Shown piece by piece: positions 43,201 to 55,148 of a DNA stretch of 64,000 nt. A program made the translations under genes and the position numbers. The first letter of the stretch is position 1. Every line of letters starts with the position of its first letter. The stretch comes from Metaphire vulgaris (taxonomy: Eukaryota > Annelida > Clitellata > Crassiclitellata > Megascolecidae): positions 24,371,900 to 24,435,899 of the forward strand of contig CM030834.1 in assembly GCA_018105865.1 (NCBI GenBank), written 5' to 3'. Under the pieces are notes generated by a model. It was not told the origin of the DNA and ran no database searches. It was given only the letters and a program-made list of their open reading frames with translations.

Positions 43201-46200
43201 GGCTGTCAATCAATTTAGGCAAAGTCATCGCATACATCCGAGTTTTTGGCTAGATTGTGTAGATAAGAAAACGTTTCACTGTCTCTAAACTGGGCTGAAG
43301 ATTTGGTCGTGAAAACTGGAAAGAATTCAATATATGTTTATTAAGTAGCTATTGGTAGTGATGAATACATTACGGTATATGTTATTGATTATGACTTAAA
43401 GCTGGAAAACATTGTGGATTTAGTCGTTGATTATATATTTACATTCATGCCATTATGTAGCTGCATTTCTCTTTTCATCTTGAGCAAAGATCTCAGTTGC
43501 ATTTATCAGCTGCAGACAAAATATGCCGATCTGAAAAATGATTTCACTTTTGGCTCTGGTCTTGCATTTTGTAATTCTCCTTATTATTTTCTGCCATTTA
43601 TTATTTTATATTGATGGTTTTAAGTGTTGTTTTTTTTTAGGCTGATGTTGTCTATCGGTTGAGTGTCGTTGAGAGCTTTGCGTTTGGGTCGTTGATATCC
43701 GCCGTCGACCCGGTCGCAACTCTTGCCATATTCCATGCAATTGAGGTCGACCAAGTTCTCTACATGCTTGTGTTTGGAGAGAGTGTCCTGAATGACGCAG
43801 TTTCAATTGTGCTTACGACGTACGAAATATATTGTTATCTAGATATAAGTTTTGCTCAGTCTAACAGCTATTCACTTCTAAGGAGATTATTTCGGCCTGA
43901 CTGGTTTAGATCTGTTCAACGTCACACCTAAGCAAAGTGCAAATGCATTTAACCCCTTAACCGTGTATTTAACTGTAACTCAATGTAAAATGGACGGATA
44001 TATCCGGGATCCCCAGTTAAGGGGTTAAAAGATGAATTGTGATTTTAATGGCTTTGAATGGCTTCTTCATCGGGTACTAACCTTACTTTATCGATTCTAC
44101 GTAGTTGTAGGTTGTTATGATGCAAACAAAATAAATTCTGTACCTGAGAGACTTTGTCGATTCCAGGACATTCCTGGAGTTGCAGAATCCCGAATTGGCA
44201 GACGTCAGTGGAGCAATGAAGTTCTTCACAGGTGTTTGGCATTTCTGTCTCATGTTCTTTGCCTCGTCCGCTGTCGGTGTTGTCTTTGGCCTAATAAGTG
44301 CCGTCATATCCTTTCAGAAAAAGTGCATTTTGAAATTACATTGAAAATGTTGGGCTTTTTGTGATTATGTTGTGACATGTTTTTTCTCTTGGTTTTCCTT
44401 AATGTGAGCGTTTAAATGCTAAAGTTTATTGACCTTCGCAAAACTCCGTCTCTTGAATTCGGGATGATGTTGGTCTTCTCCTATGCACCGTACTGTTTGG
44501 CCGAAGGCATTCATCTGTCAGGTGTGGAATTCCCTTTCTCTTGTACATTATTATTCATTAGGTGCAGTAATCTGTCACTATAAATTGACAGTAAAGTGGC
44601 AGGTAGTAATTCATGGTCGTAACTGATGGTAACGGATGATGTGCTTTACAGTTTCTTCATTCCTTTTGGATTCTTGTTGTGTGTTCTTAGGTATCATGGC
44701 GATCCTGTTCTGCGGTGTTGTCATGTCTCATTACACTCACTTGAACCTGTCGCCCGTTACTCAAATTACGACTCAACTCACTTTTCGAACAATTTCTTTT
44801 ATTGCAGGTGTGTGTTTTTGAGATTGTGATGACGTAAGAAAACATATTTGCTGTTTTAGATTTCAAGCATTTTCAGACACGCTTTTGTTATAATATTTCA
44901 GGGATATTTGTTAAGATGTTTTTAAATGTATTAGATTTTGCTACTTATTTCTGTTTTATTAAGATGTTTGAATTGTTTTGAGGTTTTTTGCTATGGATGA
45001 ATGTTCTCATTTCAGTCATTTGTCTTTTGCTGACCATTTAGTAAGTTATTAAGCAACCACAGACAGATGAGACTAAGTGGGTAGTTTCCCAAAACAAATC
45101 AACCTAAAAGGTGTACACAATTTCGGATACAAAGTCAATAAAAGGTTCAAGATACAAGGGTATATGCTGTGAGAACTGTTTGCATGTTTAAATTTCGTCA
45201 AAGCCTGACTTGATGAGTCGTGTCCTGTGATGTTGATGATGTTGATGTTTCCAGAGACCTGTGTCTTTGCTTATCTTGGATTGGCCATTTTCAGTTTTCA
45301 TCACATCGTAAAACCAGCGCTGGTCATCTGGTCCATTGTAAGTACCTGTGTTCAGTATTTGCATTGGATGGTCAGAATATATTGGTTTATTTCATAATAC
45401 TCGGGGGTTCTGGTCAAATCAGTCGGAGCATTAGTGTTGTGGATCCATGTCATCACTCGGCTCCCACCGTCACCCTGTGCCTCTTCTTAAGCACTTGCAC
45501 TGGTTACCTGTTTTACAGAGAATTATATTGAACTGGTTACCTGTTGTTGCTTAATTAAAAGCCTATTTTCTGTGGTCTATTTGATATGTCAGTTCACTGA
45601 CCACATTATTATTTAAATTAGAAGCCTGTATGTGTGTGATAGACTTTGTCCATTGTCTACTACCTTAGCTTCTTCCTTAGCTGTGATAGATATCTCTCTG
45701 GTATTCACTTGATCCTTTGCTGACTGATATTGATTCAATGCCTCTGTGTGTGTATTGCAACTGATGCTAAAGAAGAAGTGCTTGATAATATTATTATAAA
45801 AGTAATAATAATTTCTTATCTCATCAGGTGCTGATTCTTCTTGGCCGTGCAGCAAACATCTGTCCTTTGTCGTTTGCGGCGAATTACTTTCGCGAACACA
45901 AAATCACGGGGAAAATGCAGTTCGTTATGTGGTTCAGTGGTTAGTAGAGGCTTTACCAGAGAATAACTCAACGCTTATTTAGATTCAGGTATTTTGATTG
46001 TGTAGCATTTAGACTTTAGTAGAGAGGCTGTTGTGACCTATCTGCTGCTGCCTTGATGCCTTCAGCTCATCAGTTGCAGGGCTGCAGTGTGTGCTGTGTT
46101 GATCGTCTTTTTATGCATCTAGGCTTGCGTGGTGCCGTTTCGTTTGCATTGAGTCTGCATCTGGATTTGAAAAAAGATGAAGTGAGACAAATACTTGTGA

Positions 46201-47303
46201 CGACAACGTTGATCATTGTGTTGTTCACAGTTTTGTTCCTAGGTGGCTCCACTATGCCGATGATGAAGGTGTGCAAATTATCTTTTAATAAAGCAGTAAA
46301 TTGTTGGCTATTCATAATAATTTGCTAAAGAGATATTATGAATTATCTTAATCAGTCATCTGTTTGCTTATATTAATTTTGGTGAAGATATTTTGCATTA
46401 CAAAGTCTCAATCTATTATATGACATGTGATGTGTAAACCATCTTTTGTTCGACTTGATTTTTCCAATCTTAGTTGTTAAATGCTGAGAAGAAGAAAAAA
46501 GTACGGAAACAGAGAGAGGTTTCACTTTCAAAGACCAAGGAAATGGTAGGAACATTATTATATTATATTATATATTATAGTGTTAGATTCTAAATTTTAA
46601 AATAACGCTCCATTTACTTAAGTGATACTGTTTAGTACTTTTAATGTCTGCCATTTCACTTGTATTTCCCATGCAGTTAGCATCTATTAATAGCTCAATG
46701 GACATGCTTTTCGGTGCATTTTTTTACTCAGGGTGATACAGTTGATTCCGAATATCTTTCCGAATTGACTGAGGAGGAGTATGAAGTGAATTTCGTGAAG
46801 CCTCATCTGAAGGGTTTTGTAAAGCTCGACATCAAATACTTGATTCCATTCTTTACGCGGCGTTTTACAAAACAGGTAAAGTGCCACAGTCCTGTTTTTC
46901 AAAAATATATTATTTTTAATTTGTTTTTAGCAGATTTCAATATTTTAGTAATTTTGGCTTCTCTGGTTATTATTTCAGAATGAGTTAAATATTTGAAATT
47001 AAGATTTAATTTTCTCTTCTTGGTAACAGAACAGCTGGAACAGAGTCTCAGTCTCTGAATAAGGCAGGGAAGGATGTCAGCTTCCATGGCCTCCTCTATC
47101 ATCATCATCATCATCATCATCATCGCCAAATCATCGATTTGTTTAATGTGATTGCAGAAGATGCTCAAAGTGGCGTGATTGATCTTTTTCAGGAGGTGAA
47201 GGATGGTCGCAATCAGATGAGTACGTTGACAAACCAGTGGTACCAGGAGTTGCGAGCTGAATCAGAAGAAGAGCAAGAGGAAATAACGCAGCTGACTAAT
47301 TAA
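40238..47303 (+). CDS. SLC9A8: Sodium/hydrogen exchanger NHE8 (SLC9A8)
   Basis: Endosomal/Golgi and apical Na+(K+)/H+ antiporter controlling luminal pH. Sixteen exons: 40238-40476, 40940-41104, 41793-41893, 42337-42395, 42796-42879, 43096-43197, 43641-43819, 44167-44305, 44416-44521, 44691-44807, 45255-45337, 45828-45939, 46123-46268, 46474-46545, 46732-46875, 47193-47303. They total 1959 nt (652 residues) with every phase consistent. The family core is clear: [66 protein letters not shown] (the NDA/DP ion-site region), [78 protein letters not shown] and STMPMM. The NHE8-type tail has [26 protein letters not shown] and [11 protein letters not shown]. The N terminus has a hydrophobic segment ([14 protein letters not shown]). 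Exon 1's donor (gtacat) is weak, so its end is the least certain. Intron 8 is U12-type. An AATAAA lies at 48132. Confidence 0.96.
42606..42725 (+). mobile_element. tRNA-derived CORE/MIR-like SINE
   Basis: A-box-like ggtggggtagtggtagg, a decayed B box aggtctgaccc, then GTGAACTTTGGGC, similar to the GTGACCTTGGGCA core at 11034-11046. It is in SLC9A8 intron 4. Confidence 0.5.
43949..44028. mobile_element. 80-bp piggyBac-like MITE, copy 2
   Basis: Same TTAA flanks, CCCCTTAAC ends and interior as copy 1. Inserted in SLC9A8 intron 7. Confidence 0.85.
44306..44415 (+). other. U12-type (minor spliceosome) intron in SLC9A8
   Basis: The 5' splice site ATATCCTTT and the branch site TTCCTTAAT (44395-44403) both match the U12 consensus exactly. 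The boundary chosen (intron ends ...gtttaa, exon starts ATGCTAAAG) lies 13 nt after the branch A and keeps the conserved [15 protein letters not shown]. Ends at ...ctaaag or ...ttgac are alternatives. Confidence 0.85.
45440..45530 (+). mobile_element. LINE RT fragment
   Basis: One frame reads [16 protein letters not shown], the conserved LHWLPV motif before the RT C-terminus of CR1/Jockey-like LINEs. Inside SLC9A8 intron 11. Confidence 0.5.
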
Positions 47304-48859
47304 TCTAGAGTCATTATGAAGACGAATAATAATTACTTTAAAAATACTACCTACAGCAGAAGTGTGCTTCAATATGAGTAACAAGGGTGATGGAAAATGT
47401 CATTGTTAAATGGGTGCAGTTGGATGTGAAAGTAAAGTCGACCTTCCTACCTGAATTGATTCTGAATTGCAGTAGAATCTGATTTTGGCCATCTTACACA
47501 GTTTTAACAAAGCACTCTGCCATAATGGACAAAGTCCGAAAGTTCAAAGTAGTCAAAGGAGGTCTCCCCAAGTCCCATTACGAGCTATTTGTAATATAAT
47601 TAAATTGTCTAAATCCATATCAAATTAGTTTTGTGTCGTGTATGAACAAAGCTTTTGTTGGCAGACATTTTTGCATCTTAAGTTACTGTTCTGTCTGCAT
47701 TGCAGACGTCTTATCCACTAGTATTTTTTTGCTTTGTATTTAGATAATGCTTGTAAAGAATTGACATAATTATTTATGTTTTAATTTATGGAGAACTTGG
47801 TATTTGTCATGATGTATTGAACTTGTTATGGAAACATTCCAATGTAATTTATATGCATTAAGATTTCTGATGTAATAATGATGCTGGAATATCAGCACCA
47901 TTTCTCTGTTTATGCAAAAGGAACTCGTTACCGTTGCTAAACAGGGCTAAAGTAGCCTAATGTGTCAACAGGCTTTATGTTGTGCATTTATTTCATGACA
48001 TAATTATTTACTCATTGCTTTGATGTGCTCCTGAGTCTTTCGTGAGTTAGACTGCAACTGAAAATTATAAGTGATCTACTGCATAATGAACACTTGACAG
48101 ATAATGTTTCAATTATTTTTTACTGATGCAAAATAAAGTGAATTTTATGATGGCATATCAGAGAAAAGCCTTTTTATTATGTTTCAAGATTATGCTACCT
48201 TTTCTTTTTGGAGCTTATTGCAGACGGGGACATTCTAAATACTGCTATAGTCAAACTGAAACGTCTGCATAAATTGTCTCATTTGGACATTTATCACGTG
48301 TAACTACGGTAGTTAAGGGGTGTGTTGGCAATGACTGATAAAGTGTCGTTGCACTTATTATATATATAGACAACTTCCAATTGCAGATGATGCCTTCAAG
48401 ATAATGGCAGTGTGAAAATGTAGTACAGCAATACACAGATTTAGTCTTGGAAGGAGAGGCCATCACAGGAAAATAATCTGTTGTCGCACATTTCAGATAT
48501 AAAGAACAACGTAATAACAGACTTGCATAGGACTACACTGGCTTTGGCAGGATTAAAATTGAATAGACACCAGTGCTTCTTGATCTTTGAGTAGATGATC
48601 TCGTAGGTCTGAAGTGACGATAATTTTACTTACTTTATTCCAATGTCTTATAAATCAATTGGAAGAGTGAAGTCTGAAAATAGTGTCTGACGCTGACAAA
48701 TATTACTGGTCAGTTAAAAATGCGTCACATAAGTAACCATTGCTTAACTTCCGGTTTAACGCCATATTTACATGCTGCGGTTTTGGGAGAAGTTACGAGT
48801 TTTCCTTGATTTTCAATAAAATTTTTGATAAATAATCAGAAACTATCCACTTGAAGACG
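47304..48859. other. SLC9A8 3' untranslated region and USP14 promoter region
   Basis: AT-rich, with no recognisable gene. The poly(A) signal at 48132 divides the SLC9A8 3' end from the USP14 upstream region. Confidence 0.6.
48132..48137 (+). other. Polyadenylation signal, SLC9A8
   Basis: AATAAA about 830 bases after the SLC9A8 stop and about 720 bases before the USP14 start. Confidence 0.6.
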
Positions 48860-51539
48860 ATGCCAGTTTACACAGGTAGAGGAAAATACTTTTGTTATAT
48901 TTCGTTCCTTCTTTTCAGTGATGAACAATGCTTCATATGTGCTGTAAACAAATTTGTCTTGTCATGCAATTATTGTAAGACCGGGGGATGAATGGACAGT
49001 TGCAGCGTCAGTCTGCCTGGAACATTCTAATCACAGTCCAATATTAAAGCCAGATTCCCCTGCGAACTAAAGATACGTTTTACGATTAGAGCGTTGTTGT
49101 CTGGTTCTTTGTGACGCTAAGACGATTTCAGCGTCAATGGCGTAGGTACGAAGTGCTCCACAAAGAACACCGAAATAGATTTATAGATCTGAATGCGAGA
49201 AACTCTTATCACAGACTTTGATCGACTGAAGCTGGAAAGGTAATTGAGTGAATTGATCAAGACGTTCAGCATTGAAGACACGGCTTTCAGCTGTATTCAG
49301 CGCCGATTATAGACGATTCAGCAAACACTGAGTCCGGACATACAGAGTATAAGATTGCCAGACGCACTGTGACCACTCTTGCTTTGTTTTTGCTGTATTT
49401 GTATGGGATCAAATTTTGTTCTCACAAAATTGTATATTTTAGATTTAAACTTTGCTATGAATATTCAGTGTAATAATGTAGTGTTTGATTCGTGCATTTT
49501 TAGATTGAAATCATCAAAGTGATAGTTTGAAAATGTGTTCTGTTTATTGTTTTATGAATTCATTGATGCAGCGTAACCTTAAGTATTTTGACATTTCGGT
49601 AGACGTGAGCGCGAACGGTGTAACCGAAAGTAGTCCATAAACACTGAAGAAGTTCCTTTGAAAGCTCTATAGAGACAATAAAATATAGAACATTGATATA
49701 GCTCATATAGCACAATACGTACATGTAGATCACTAGATTCTAGAGTATTATTAATTAAAGGGAAAGAAAGGAAAATGAAATCACTACATAGACCACGTGT
49801 ATCACTGAGTGAGCTACATAAATTTCTTCCAATCGCGTGTACATAGGCACCACGTGGCAACATTATTTCTCTTGAAAAGGGAAAGAAGGAAATAATAAAA
49901 AAAGCATAGCAATCCATGATCTAAATTGAACATTTTAAACACATGTTCTATCAGGTTTAATTGCACTATAAAACATGTGTGCTCTTCTTTGCTTGTGTCT
50001 GTGCTGCACACTGATACATTATGCCGTTTGCGCCCACGTCTACCGACATTTCAGTTAGATATTCTGCTATTTTAGTTAACGTGAAATGGGGAAGAGAGAA
50101 ATTTGAAGGCATAGAATGTAACACCGATGAGTCACCGCTGGTCTTCAAAGCGACCTTGTTTTCCTTATCAGGCGTTCAACCAGATCGTCAGAAGATCATG
50201 ATCAAAGGATCTGTTCTAAAGGTCAGTGTATCATTGAGTAAAAAGTATTTTCTAAATCAGAACTCTGCTTGCCCATTGTGTTATGAAATAATTAACAGAT
50301 GCTATATCTTTTGTCTACATCTCAGGGATTGTCATAGTTATGACATTTTAATGTCTGGATGTTTCTCTTATGCTGGCTCTGTGTGCCTTCTGTATGAAAA
50401 GATTAAAGAATAGACAAGAATCTTACTAGACATACTCTGGAGGGTTTACTTGAACTCTTTGATTCTCATTTTGGATGATGTAAGAATTTGAACAATTCTC
50501 TGGAAAGTTTTTCCAAACAGCTTAACAATAAGTGCAATGAGAATTTGATCTATTTAACCAGTTTTACATGAGCAAGTTCTAAAGATAAGGTTGAGTCATA
50601 GATTTGTTGCACAATGGCTTATTTATAATAAGTTAGTTTGAACGACGGTTGTAACCAGATGGGGTTGAAGTTTATTTCATCTGCAACCTAAGAGTTGAAG
50701 AGTTTCAAAGCAGCAGAATGGTTGAAATGAATTAAGAGGAAATAATTCTGATTTTTATTTGGCATTTGGGTAGTTTTCTGTTTTTGGGGTTATGGCAGTT
50801 TGATGTTAATGGTTTTTGGTGTTTTACTTATTTTAAGGATGACTGGGGAAGCATCTCATTGACCAATGTAAGGATTTTTAAATGTTTCATTTTTAAACAT
50901 GCGATTCAATTGTGAATTTGTTTTATTTGTTTTCTATGTAGTCTTTTTTGTGAAACCTTTAATGACCTTAGTTTGTGGTGCTATATTAATAATGCGCATG
51001 TACGCTAGTTGCCGTGGTGATTCCTGACTGTTGATGTGCGTGTAGAATGCCAATATAATGATGATGGGAACAGCAGATGAGCTGCCAACAGCCCCTGTGA
51101 CCAAGACGATGTTTGTTGAAGATATGACGGATTCACAGTTGGCACAAGCGGTAAGCACAAGATTCTCTTTACCTTCCAGTATTTTTAATATGAACCAAAA
51201 TTATACTAATACGATCTATGCATTGATTATTCAGCAGCTTACATTTAATAAATGTTACACTTCGTTTTCATGATACATTTTATAACATTCCTCATGATGT
51301 CATACTCTGCTTAATGTCTTTGCATTTATTGTTTTAACAGTAAGCAGAGTTTATATTACGGTTCAAAGTTGCCAGTTTTCGATAATTTTATGGAATTAAC
51401 ATTATTTTTTGTGGACAACAGCTTGAGTTGCCTGCCGGATTGACTAACCTTGGCAATACTTGCTATTTGAACGCAACTCTTCAATGTCTTCACTCAGTTC
51501 CTGAACTCCGAGACTCCCTGAAAAAAGTAGTAAGTATGC

Positions 51540-51622
<83 letters not shown>

Positions 51623-54016
51623 TGGATAACTGAATGCGTGACATTGCACTGAAAGTTGTTCCTTGACTGAAGTTGTTAATAGTGGTCTTAGGCTGAAAAG
51701 ATGAGCTTAATTTTAAGCGGTTGGTAACAAATATTGAAACGTGGGTGTAAATTTGGATGATGATTGAAATTCTTCTCTTGTGATACATCAGAAATCAATT
51801 TGAAGCTGGAATACAGGTGCTGAAGGTGATTGTTGATTGTTAGGTTTACGGGTCCAGTGACCATGACGGGCGACGCTCAGGCAGATCGGCTCATAACGAA
51901 TGGTGAGTTGGGATTTGTTCAAATGGTGATTTGCTTTGACTGAGATTTCAGAGGAAAAACTCATCTGAACCTTATTGTAAATACTGAAAATCAGTCAAAC
52001 AGGAGGACATTTTGCAGAAGCAAAGATACAATGGGAGAAAATCAATCGTTGAACTTAACTGTTATTGGTAATTTTCTCCTGTTTTCTTTTCATTTGAGGT
52101 ATTCGTGATTTGTTTGTCGTGATGGAACGCAGTTCATCTGCAGTTCCTCCGGTTATCATGCTCAACATTCTGCACATGTGTTTTCCTCGTTTTGCGGAGA
52201 AGAATGAGCATGGAGGACTCCAACAGCAGGTATGGGAAGTTGTGAAATTCAGGGGAGGTGGTCAGGATGAGCATGGGGATTAACCCTAGCCTTGTCTTTA
52301 ATTTCACTGCAGTCTAGACTGTTCTGTCATTTAGTCTGTTCTGTCATTTAGTCTGTTCTGTCTTTTAGTCTGTTCTGTCTTGCTAATCATTGTTGCTGTT
52401 CTTTGATAATGCATGTGTTTTTCCCATGTTCTTATTTTATTGGGCTGAATGATAACATTCTTTGGCATCTGTTTTCCAGGATGCAAATGAATGTTGGACC
52501 GAATTGGTTCGATGTCTGCAACGGAAGCTGCCTGCCGTTGGCGCCTCACAGGTCGTCACTTAACTGCCTCAGAGTTTCTTCCATTGTTATTTTGATTTTA
52601 TTTAATAAAATATTAAGATTTCTTTGTCTGAAAGCAGAATTGTCATTTAAATTTTGTGATGTTTATATTTTAGGATAGTGCGGCGCAATTTCGTGGCTTT
52701 GTTGACCAGTACTTTGGGGGTGAACTCGACGTAACGTATCCTTTGTGCATCAGTATGATGGTAGATTGTTTCTTTATCTTCAGCATTTCCAATGGTTATG
52801 TACAGTGTACAGCTTAGCTTATGTGCCTTGTGTTTGTTTTAACCTTAACATGAGTTTAACAGAATGAAATGCCTTGAAACAGACGATGAACCAGAGTCTC
52901 ATAATTCAGAGTCATTTTACCAGCTGAGTTGTTTCATTGAAAAGGGTTTGTTGCTTCAGAATTGTTTTTTTGAATGTCGATTGGGTTCTGGTTTGTTCGT
53001 TGAAGATGACGTGAATAGTTATTTTCTGTGCTCATTTATGGCTTCTTGGGGTGTAGTGTAAAAGTCTAGCGTTGCTAAGGGAGTGTAGATAATTGTAGAC
53101 GTCGTTCTACATTATATTGCATTCTGGGATTGCTACCCTTGACACCGTATGGACAGAGAATAGCAGTTGGATTTCTTATTTGTTACTTTGTGCAATGATT
53201 TCTTATTGCAGAAGTGAAGTACATGCATACCGGTCTAAAGTCAGTGAGTATCTGTGATTCGGTCGATTAGATTCTTAGTTGATTAGATTAGATTATAGCT
53301 TCAATCACTTATGGTCAGTGGTTAATTTAGCAGAGGAGGGACGTTGGTTGGCCTCACTGCTTGTCGTACCTTTTTGAAAATGAAGCATTGCTTGCAAAGA
53401 AGTTTTAAATATTAAAAAGTGGCTGGTTAAGTAAGATTAAAGTTTGCCTTTAATTCTGTCGTAACTTCTCAATTTCTTTGATTTCTTGATTTTATTTGGT
53501 TTGTTATGGGTTTATGGCATTCATCATATTCAGCACTTATCCTTTCCAATTTGACTTAGTTTTCAATTTTATAAATTGATCCATGTATATGGTTATGCCA
53601 TTTTGTTATTTAATGATAGGTTATATTATTTGGTCATTTTGAGTGCTAATGAACCCTGTCATGTTACTTGTCAAGATTTAGTGAATTTTGACCTTTTAGG
53701 GATTAGAAGGTGAAATAACGAAACATTCGCCGACTCTTGGCAGAGACGCCCGATACCTGAAGCAGGTAATTTCAGGATGCTGTGAAATATTAGAGAACAT
53801 GGTTGCAGATCATGGGACAGACTTTCTATTCTCTCAGGAAAGAATTGCGGCGACAAAGCTTTCATTTTGTGTCTTTTGATGTCTTGGAAAATTATCTCAT
53901 CCGCTAAATTTTCCAAACAGTTAGAGATATTTTGTGTTGAGGGAATTGGCTTTAGATCTGCTTTGGAAAAAGCATTGAACTGATTTGATGTTGATATATA
54001 TATATATGTATATATA

Positions 54017-54085
<69 letters not shown>

Positions 54086-55109
54086 GTCTGTCATTGCACA
54101 TGTGTTATAGAGTAAGATCAAGCGCCTGCCTGGCTATTTGTCGATCCAAATGGTTCGGTTTTTCTACAAAGGAAAAGAAGCAATTAATGCAAAGATCCTT
54201 AAGGTCGGTTGGCTGTTGGTGGAAGTTGGTACTTCTTCTGATTTCTCTATTTCTTCTTAAGATTTAATGAACATCAGTGAGTGTTGGACTCAGTTTATGC
54301 TTATTCTTCTATGCCACTGTAAACAGCTTATAATGTCCTGACTTTTCTTGTGGCAGTTCTCAATATTGGGAGAACTTTTCCTTGGAAACTGACCTGAAGA
54401 AGATTCTGGATAATATGCCCAGCGGGCAAAATAGTTTTGAGTTTCAAACTTCAGGCAATTGAACATTTGAACTTGTTCATAAGTAATTCTTCAAAGAGTT
54501 TGGTTCATTAAGTTTATTGCTTTCTTGGGAATTTTGTTTAATTTAAAGCATTATTTTCATTGTTGTATGTTGAGCAGGACATCAAATTTCCTCTCAGTCT
54601 TGACATTTTCGATCTCTGCTCTAAAGAACTTCAGGAAAAGCTTATTCCTGCTCGAGAAAAGTTCAAGCAGTGGGAAGACGAGTGCGTCCAGAAGGCCCAG
54701 GCTGTGCGTCAATTGGACGAGTGATCTCTTCTTCCTATTTCTAATCGGCAGAAATGCCATCAGCCAACAACAGTGCTGCACTCTGTTCTGTTGCTATAGT
54801 CTTGTTGAAAATGCCAATTTGTGATATTCTTTAAGAAAATATATATCGTATAATGGACAGTTTATATTGCTTGCCTCCTGAGGACTATTAAGAGAGGAGA
54901 AAGTAGGTCTTGAGATGTGATGGAGTAGCTCTTTGACTATTGGCAGATCAATTGCCAATGATAATCTCATTCCATAGTCTGGACTCTAGAGGCTGCCACA
55001 CAGCAAATGCTTTGTTATGCAGATCAGATTTTGAGGACTATTAAGTGAGAAGTGCCAGGAATGAGGGCAGTGTTCAGAACATAGAGAGACACTAGGGATT
55101 TTGAAATGA

Positions 55110-55148
<39 letters not shown>

